From Zea mays (taxonomy: Eukaryota; Streptophyta; Magnoliopsida; Poales; Poaceae): a stretch of 64,000 nt of DNA. Numbering within the stretch: the first letter of the stretch is position 1; every line of letters begins with the position of its first letter. The stretch spans positions 215,010,081 through 215,074,080 of the forward strand of contig NC_050100.1 of NCBI RefSeq assembly GCF_902167145.1, written 5' to 3'. The notes below the pieces were generated by a model. That model had not been told where the DNA came from and searched no databases. It saw nothing but the letters and a program-made list of their open reading frames with translations. Below, piece after piece: positions 56,999 to 64,000 of this stretch. The position numbers and the translations under genes were made by a program.

Positions 56999-58100
56999 AT
57001 GGCGCTTCGCCAGGCCGTCCTCCTGGCCGTGGTCCTCGCCGCGCTGCTCCCGCTCGCCCTCTCTCGCGGGTTGGGCTTGGTGCACGGGCATGTGCGGCCG
57101 CACACGCACGGGCTGGGGCTCGGCCACCACCACGCCCAGCCGCACCCGCACCCGCACGGGCACGCACCGCTCGTAGGTGGCGCGTGGTCCTCTGCTCACG
57201 CCACCTTCTACGGCGGCGGCGACGCGTCCGGCACCATGGGTACGTGAGCTAACCCCATTCTCGAACATTTCGCCTTTACTACCCGTAGACTGCAGTCCCC
57301 TTCCTTCCTAGATTCCTGGGACTGAATTCTGCATCTGGACGTGCGTTCGTGCAGGCGGTGCGTGCGGGTACGGCAACCTCTACAGCCAGGGGTACGGCAC
57401 CAACACGGCGGCGCTGAGCACGGCGCTCTTCAACAACGGGCTCAGCTGCGGCGCCTGCTTCGAGGTGCGCTGCGACGCGGCGGGGGGCGGGAGCCACTCG
57501 TGCCTGCCGGGCTCCGTCGTGGTGACGGCCACCAACTTCTGCCCGCCCAACAACGCGCTCCCCTCCGACGACGGCGGCTGGTGCAACCCGCCGCGCGCCC
57601 ACTTCGACATGTCGCAGCCCGTGTTCCAGCGCATCGCGCTCTACAGGGCCGGCATTGTTCCCGTCTCCTACCGCAGGTCCGTGGTGGAACTGATTCTTGT
57701 TGTAAATTTCGGTTTCTTTGCCCTTGGAGCCGAACAAGGGGGAAAAAAATCCGAGCAGATCTGACAGTTGCGCTTGTTTGTGCTCTGCAGGGTTGCGTGC
57801 AACAAGAAGGGCGGCATACGTTTCACCATCAACGGCCACTCCTACTTCAACCTGGTACTGGTGACCAACGTGGGAGGCGCCGGCGACGTGCACGCGGTTG
57901 CCGTGAAGGCCGAGCGCTCCCCCGGGTGGCAGGCCCTGTCGCGCAACTGGGGCCAGAACTGGCAGAGCAACACGCTCCTGGACGGGCAGGCCCTGTCCTT
58001 CCGCGTCACCACCAGCGACGGCCGCTCCGTGCTCTCCAACAACGCCGCCCCCCGCGGCTGGTCTTTCGGCCAGACTTTCAGCGGTGCCCAGTTCAACTGA
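56999..58100 (+). CDS. EXPA: Alpha-expansin (three exons)
   Basis: Exons 56999-57239, 57355-57676 and 57791-58100 with GT/AG introns give 290 aa. Alpha-expansins are secreted and loosen walls by disrupting polysaccharide contacts. Residues 1-23 form a signal peptide. The N-terminal domain (GH45-like) has [16 protein letters not shown], the alpha-type [11 protein letters not shown] insertion and the HFD motif at 163-165. The C-terminal CBM63-like domain starts near 190 and carries the conserved Trp residues (W234, W241, W245, W278). Most family members are near 250 aa; the extra length is a His-rich segment (11 His in residues 29-55) between signal peptide and domain. Start chosen as the ATG giving the signal peptide. 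The specific EXPA number is unknown. Confidence 0.96.
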
Positions 58101-61100
58101 ACACACCCCCACCGTTCATGCAGCGTCGACGCAGTGGCACTAGTACTAGTTGTTCCGTCCACCCCGATTGGAGCCTGCCGAGAGGCGCCATGGTTTTATG
58201 AATGGTCTGCACCTCGCATTTGCTCCTGGGAATTACCAGTAGTTTAGGCCTAGTAATAGCGCGGGTTTTATCGTGCTTGCGTTAGCATGGTGTTTTAGTG
58301 TTCCTTGGTTGTATCCGGCTTGGAAATTGGAGGTGGTGGTAAGGCTGGTCTGCAGATAAACGGAGGCAGGCTGCCTTGTATCACCCGCCAATTATGCGTT
58401 TAGGGCCTCATGGTGATGGCTCCTTCGAGATGAGATGTTTTCTGAGTTATTCAAGTGTGTTAGTTGTAATGAATCTTATCAAGTTACTATTTCCTAATAT
58501 ATTATCCTTCGGAAATGGGTGCTTGAGTTTAAGCAGGAACTTCAGTGTGCCTCTCCTGAGACTCAATTTTATTCTGGAATTTGAATGTATTTTGGATCCG
58601 TCATCAACTTTCTCATTTACTACGACATGGTTTCCTCGGCTGTTAACTTGGATTCCGGACTTAGGCCCCTAACCCTGTTGATCCTGTTTCTATCATGATT
58701 CCTTTCAATTTACACATCAGACATTGCAGCCGTTCCGACTGCTTGATTCACTGCCCTGAGTCTACAGTAAACTGCTTAAATAAGAAAAAAAAGATTATGT
58801 ACAGTTTTGCAAGACTCAATAGGCGCGGGGTTTTACATCACGTGGGGATGATAAGGGTTTCTACATCTGTACCAGGCCGGTGCATTTCTTACATAAACAT
58901 GCCCCTGCAGCTTTCTACTATAGGTGGAATTCTTTAAATATCCGATTATTGTGATGATAGCTTCCATAGTTAACATATACTACATCTCTGTTTTGAACTA
59001 AAATCGCGATAAATAAAAAAATCTAATATTTATTGTCCGCTACTGTCTTTTGAACTAAATAATAAAAAAGAACGATAGAATATTTAGAACTTGCATCTCG
59101 GCCACCGCTGCATGCACATTAGAACTTGAATACTACTAGAAGCCGTCCAACAAGACGTGGGCAACAGTTCAGAGATCAGACCCTGATGTTTTAACAGATT
59201 ATTACTGGATGCCCCTCTGAAAGCTAGCGTGCATTCCAGACTTTGGACCGGTAAAAATCATGCGGTCGTGCCTGCACGCAACACGCATAGCTAGCTGCAA
59301 TGTAGTGTCAAAAGTAGGGACCTACTAGTCCTAAACTAAAGCCTTTCGTCAGGTCATGTTGGTGTTCGGTTTCGGTTGTCTAGAACAGTCATTCCCATCT
59401 CTGACCATCTGTTTGACCAGTGGGGCTATCAAGCCACGGAGGCCGTCTCCTACGCATTGGATTCTTCTGATGATCTCCGACAAGCATCGGTGTTCGACCG
59501 ACGAGGGGTAAAAGACAATAAAGTTTCCTTGACATTTTTTCCAGAAAAAAACTTAAAAACAAATAAAACAGTGAGTAATACGGCACACCAAGAATATAGC
59601 ATTTCAAAAAAAACCAAAATGAATAGACGTGACATCTGGGGAGCACAGAGCAACAAGCATCAACAGCTGACGAAATTTTTGCAAGACAATGCCCGCCCAT
59701 GTCCTGCGCCGCGTTGAGAGTCTGCAACTCTGCAATCAGCTTTCGGCGTGCGCACATAACCGACAGCATCCCTCGTCGCATGGGAAAAGCTATCGCGAGG
59801 CCGCCGGGCCGGCAATGGCCATCGATGCGTTTCCCCAGCTATAGAGGGGGGGGGGGGGGGCATGGGGCAAAAGGCTACACAGACGTGAAGGCGGCTGTTG
59901 TGGCAAGCAACGTGGGAGTGTCAGTGGCCACAGTGCAGTGCAGTGCTACAGTTGGAGCAGATACGCATGACGGGGGCGCACATGAAACCTCTGTGATATC
60001 ACCTGCTGTGTCCTGTCCCCGTGGACTGCCGGTCGTCGACGCGTCTACGGTTGGAATGGACGGCTGGGAGAGCTCCCTCTTTTTTTTTTCTTTTACGTTA
60101 CCTTACTCTCCTCCTCCGAATAGTTTATTTCTCGGTTATAGAGAAATTAAATCTATAAACTATAATAACATATACCGAATAAGTATTACTGACACAATCA
60201 TTATATATATTTTTTATATTGAAATAAATTTGAAGACAAAAATGTCTAAACTTGATTTATCTTTACAAGCATCGATTACGTTAAAATCTAGGATTATAAT
60301 TTGTTTTCAGGTTGAATAGATTTGTTCTGCTTTTCTGCAATTTCTTTGTGTGTAAATGAAGCCAAGTCGTGTTGACGAAGCCAGCAGGGCCTTCAGCATA
60401 TGTTACTCCGTGAGTCCGTGGGGATTCTCATCTATGCAAATTGTTAGATTTAATATATTTTTTGTTATGATCATTATAATTTTTATGTACGTGCCATCTA
60501 CTATTATGAATAGTAATACATCATATATATATATATATATCATCGTAAGTCTATTATAATTTCTCTAGATTAAATAGAATGTGAAAATAACTATACTTAT
60601 TATAATAAAATAGTATAGCCCGGACAGTGGTCCGGTGGCGCCTACAAATGAAAACGAGAAAGTACTACGAGTCGTATCGTAAAGCAGATCGACTGGGGTC
60701 CATGCATGCCTCCATGGTCACGGGAGAGCCGGTTCCTCTGACGTACTGCAGGGGGCAGTAGGGTCACTGCGCGCGGGCCCTGTCGCACGCGGGGGCCACG
60801 CGGCAGTGCCCTCTCCCCACGTCAGAGGATCTCGTTCGTCAGAGGACATGTTTAAAAAATGCACCATAGCCTTGAGTTTCGAAAACGAGTGCGCCAAGTG
60901 AAGTGTGCTTTGAGTTTCAGACCCTAGTTGAAACTCCAAAGTGCCAAGGGTATAACTATTTGGTAGGTACAGTAAATATTTTTCAGTATAAAAGCGTGAG
61001 AAACTTGAATTCAGGTGAGTTCGCACTCAGAATCAGATGTACGTGTCGCCCATACAGGAAATCACGCTCAAACCAGAAGACTGGACGGAAGCGTACGTCG

Positions 61101-62078
61101 TCTCACAGCACTCGCGCGCTTCAAGGACGGAGCGCGGCACTGCGGGCTGCGGCAGACGCCGTGGCACGCGAACCCAGAAAGGCCAGAGGGATGACTCGTC
61201 AGGGTCGTCGGCCTCGAACGGTGGTGCGGCGACGCACCGTGCCGCACCATCCGACCTGACGGATGCGTGTTGTCGCTGCCTTGCCGTCTCGATTCGGTAC
61301 CGATCCGGTCAAAGCAAAAGACGCCATCGGGCGCGCGCGCGATTTCCACCGCCGAACTGTGCCGTTTCCTCGGGCTCGCCGACGAGCGACGACCGCAAGC
61401 GCAGGGCGGGAGGCATGAGGAGTGTCTCGCGTTCTGACATCACATGGGAGCACTAGAGGAGTTGCCGAACGCCCGAACCGATGGTCCAATTTGCGACAAG
61501 CAGCATAGGCCGTCTTTCCGCGCCCAACAGGCCCGTTACGAACGTCAGAGGCTTTTTGAGTTTTGGACTTGAAATTCTTATTATATGGGCCGTCAAGTCT
61601 GGCATTACGACTCTTGCCCTGACATTCCACGTCATGTACACGGGCCTTCGCTGCCAAGCCCGTCTCAACCCTAATTCCGCATCACGTTCAGGACCCAGGA
61701 GCCAAAATCTTTCTCAATGTCTATGAGCAGAACTGTAGCCACTCATTAGGCCTAATTCCATCGAAAGTGTGGCTGTACTCAGTATTTTCCCTTCAAGCAT
61801 ACTACCAGCAAGATCTGATCGTCGGTACACAACTCTTATATCTAAATACACTGGTTGTGTTTTCCAGACACATCAACAGGTTTTAGATGCATTTTTTTGG
61901 CACCTACTGGATTATAATAGATTCGTCTCAACCTCCAGCGTGTGCTTATCCTCTCCTGAAGTATGACGTATCTACTAGATCGCACACAAACCTGCCCTTC
62001 TGTAGACCATCGATACAAGAACCTTGACCCGAGCAATCATAATATCGCAACCAAAACGTTCAGTTGTCTTGCAATTGG
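58101..62078. other. Intergenic DNA between expansin and CslA
   Basis: The first few hundred bases are probably the expansin 3' untranslated region and the last few hundred that of CslA. In between are a 15-G run (59846-59860), an AT dinucleotide run near 60523, and an isolated Sirevirus-like palindrome near 60620. Open frames such as 59699-60319 and 61037-61456 show no recognisable protein. Confidence 0.5.
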
Positions 62079-63927
62079 TCAGTCTTCAGAGACATTGAGA
62101 CCAACGAACTGAAACCCAATCGCGAAATACATGATCGATTGGGGAAGAACAAAGAGGTAAACATAGTCATCTCTGTATAAGTAGTCAAAGCACGCAGAGG
62201 CCAAAAGGAACAGCCCAATGAACACCTCCAGGAAATGGAACCTGGCACGCGGAGCAGCAGGACAGCAAGTTAGCACCAAAAGGCCCAAAGCTATGGTACA
62301 ACGAGGTGCACATACCTGCTGAACATGTCGTCTTCTAGAAATTACCTGTCTTTGAAACGGTAGCTTCCTGTAAGTCTGGCGATCGATTTCAGCTTCTGCA
62401 GATTCCCCAGCTTTTGCGTCACGATCCATTCGTTGGCCCTGTCAGCTTCGAGAAACCCTATCAAGATGGCTTTAAACCGATGCAACGCCATTACGTTCTC
62501 GAACAAGACCCACAGTATGACCAGATGGATAGACCTGCAACACACTAGGAATTCAGGATATGGTATAATTCTCCAACAACGTTTTGCACGTATAGAACTC
62601 TGTAAACTTAAAACACCAATCTAACCTTGGAGTCCCAACAGAGTTGAGAAGAGTGATAGCTATGGGGATATAGATGAGCTCCCACACAGGAATCTGCGCT
62701 TCGGGTAGCAGAATGTTCAGAGGAATCAGGACGCTGAAAAAGAAGAACGTGTAGAAGGTGCCTACGATTCTCCGGGCAATGAAGAAGTCATAGACCATGT
62801 ACCACTTCTTCCAGACCGACACTCTCTGCACAGGGAAACAACAGACGATATGGGCAAACAATCATACGACAGAACAAAATTTTCATGTCACCCACTGGCC
62901 ACTGCATGTCAGGGAGCCGTCGGTTGGCGTACAGCACTAACCTCGGCAGCGAGAATTTGCCAGAACATTTTCTTGAACAGGAGGGCAGGTCCGCATGACC
63001 AGCGGTGCTGCTGGGACCGGTACGCCTTGAGAGTGCTCGGCAGCTCACTCTTAACCTGAAAGCAGATTGCAATGTCGGATCAGTTTGATGAAGTTTCTGT
63101 CTGGCATAATAGTATCCATCTGTAAGAGCTGTGAACCTTTATGCTTCCAACGTAGACGAACTCCCAGCCCAGGAGCCCTGCTCTCAGCGCCAAGTCCATG
63201 TCCTCAGCAGTGGTTCGGTCCTCCCAGCCCCCGGACTCGACGATCGCTTGCGTTCTCCATACTCCAGCGGTTCCTGCGCGCACGAGTAACACCATTCTCA
63301 GTTCTCGAACACACCTGAAGTTGCAGGCCGGCGTGACATGAACAATTGCGAGTTCGTGACGGCGCAGTGGAGAGAGAGAGAGAGAGGTAGGTACCGTTGT
63401 ATCCAAAGAAGTTGCATAAGGAAGAGCCAGCTTCCTGCTCCACCTTGAAATGGTAGTCCATGGACATCTCCTGCATTCTCGTCAGCAAGCAGTCGTTGGC
63501 ATTCACTACAGGGCAGCTTAAACAAAAGCTTTGTCAGCAGATGGAATTGAACTACATCTTGGTATCAGACAGACAGTGCGCGATCATTGTCGTTGTTGTC
63601 GGTGCAAAAAACACAAAGAAAAGCAGTGGCAACTGCCAGTGCGCGCGCGCGAGAGAGACTGACTGACTCACCGAACTTCCAGCGTGTCTGCACGAGCGCG
63701 AGGCTGGGGTTGTGGACGAGGAACGGGACGGTTCTGACGAGGAAGTCCGGCGGCGGCTGGAAGTCTGCGTCGAACATGGCGACGAACTCGCAGGCGCGCA
63801 CGTAGGCGTGGCGCATCCCCTCCTTGAGGTTGCCGGCCTTGTACCCGGCCCTGTCCTTGCGCGTCTCGTACTTGACGTTGATCCCCTCCTCCGTGGCCCA
63901 CCGCTCGCACTCGCCCTTCACCAGCTC
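62079..63927 (-). CDS. CSLA: CslA mannan synthase, 3' seven exons (5' end outside window)
   Basis: Exons on the minus strand: 63927-63672, 63505-63395, 63273-63137, 63055-62942, 62825-62626, 62534-62346 and 62241-62079, all with GT/AG borders and consistent phases (389 aa). CslA proteins are Golgi GT2 enzymes making beta-1,4-mannan or glucomannan from GDP-mannose and GDP-glucose. The catalytic motifs are [33 protein letters not shown] and QQHRW. The segment [20 protein letters not shown] separates it from CslC. The last three exons hold the C-terminal membrane helices, ending GLNVSED. Family members are about 520-570 aa, so roughly the first 140-180 residues, including the first UDP/GDP-binding Asp, lie beyond 64000. 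Bases 63928-64000 are intron. Confidence 0.96.
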
Positions 63928-64000
63928 CTGCCAAGCCCAAGCGAGCGACACCAAGCACAAAACAAACGGCAGGTCAAGGCTCAAGAGTCAAGACTCGCGA

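Noticed and set aside
56470..57252. A 260-codon frame over the expansin promoter and first exon
   Set aside because: It reads through the TATA region and the first intron donor in a different frame; it is a GC-rich shadow of the expansin gene.
59699..60319. A 206-codon plus-strand gene
   Set aside because: Crosses a poly-G run and AT-rich DNA, no motif, no codon bias and no promoter context.

Overview
The window looks like a grass nuclear genome, most probably maize or a close relative. The reasons are stacks of Opie/Ji-type Sirevirus LTR retrotransposons nested in one another, a GC-rich alpha-expansin gene, a CslA mannan-synthase gene and a MIR169 hairpin. The species call is inference. No bacterial-style operon, CRISPR array, tRNA or rRNA gene was seen.

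Layout. 1-937: LTR end of an unidentified retrotransposon inserted into a minus-strand Sirevirus derivative (938-6874) that keeps a rearranged gag but shows no pol. 6875-8275: anonymous DNA. 8276-12821: a complete hAT DNA transposon with a perfect 8-bp target duplication and an intact BED-finger transposase. 12822-21034: low-copy-looking DNA with a MIR169 precursor on the minus strand (13543-13673), two MITE-like elements, a GA microsatellite, a broken methyltransferase gene (16493-18222) and a 30-base G run. 21035-55101: a four-level retrotransposon nest. A non-autonomous minus-strand Gypsy element (716-bp LTRs, duplication CTTCC) carries a hAT MITE and was split in gag by Sirevirus A (25979-54296, GAAAC). 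A was split in gag by Sirevirus B (28850-47893, AAAAG), and B was split 13 nt into gag by Sirevirus C (30263-39791, AGATC). LTR divergence falls from the outside to the inside. 55107-56860: intergenic with inverted-repeat elements. 56999-58100: three-exon alpha-expansin with an unusual His-rich segment. 58101-62078: intergenic. 62079-63927: the last seven exons of a CslA gene on the minus strand, whose 5' part lies beyond the window.

The host genes are the expansin (wall loosening), CslA (mannan synthesis in the Golgi) and MIR169 (represses NF-YA transcription factors). B and C each keep an intact pol frame, but both have a damaged gag, so neither is autonomous as read. The hAT element is the only mobile element whose protein looks fully intact.

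No clearly new system was found. The best leads are: short GC palindromes shared by the Sirevirus LTRs and by the unrelated Gypsy LTR and gag; a conserved splice-acceptor-like motif at the gag/pol junction of four Sireviruses; triplicated leader exons in the hAT element; and three successive insertions into gag.
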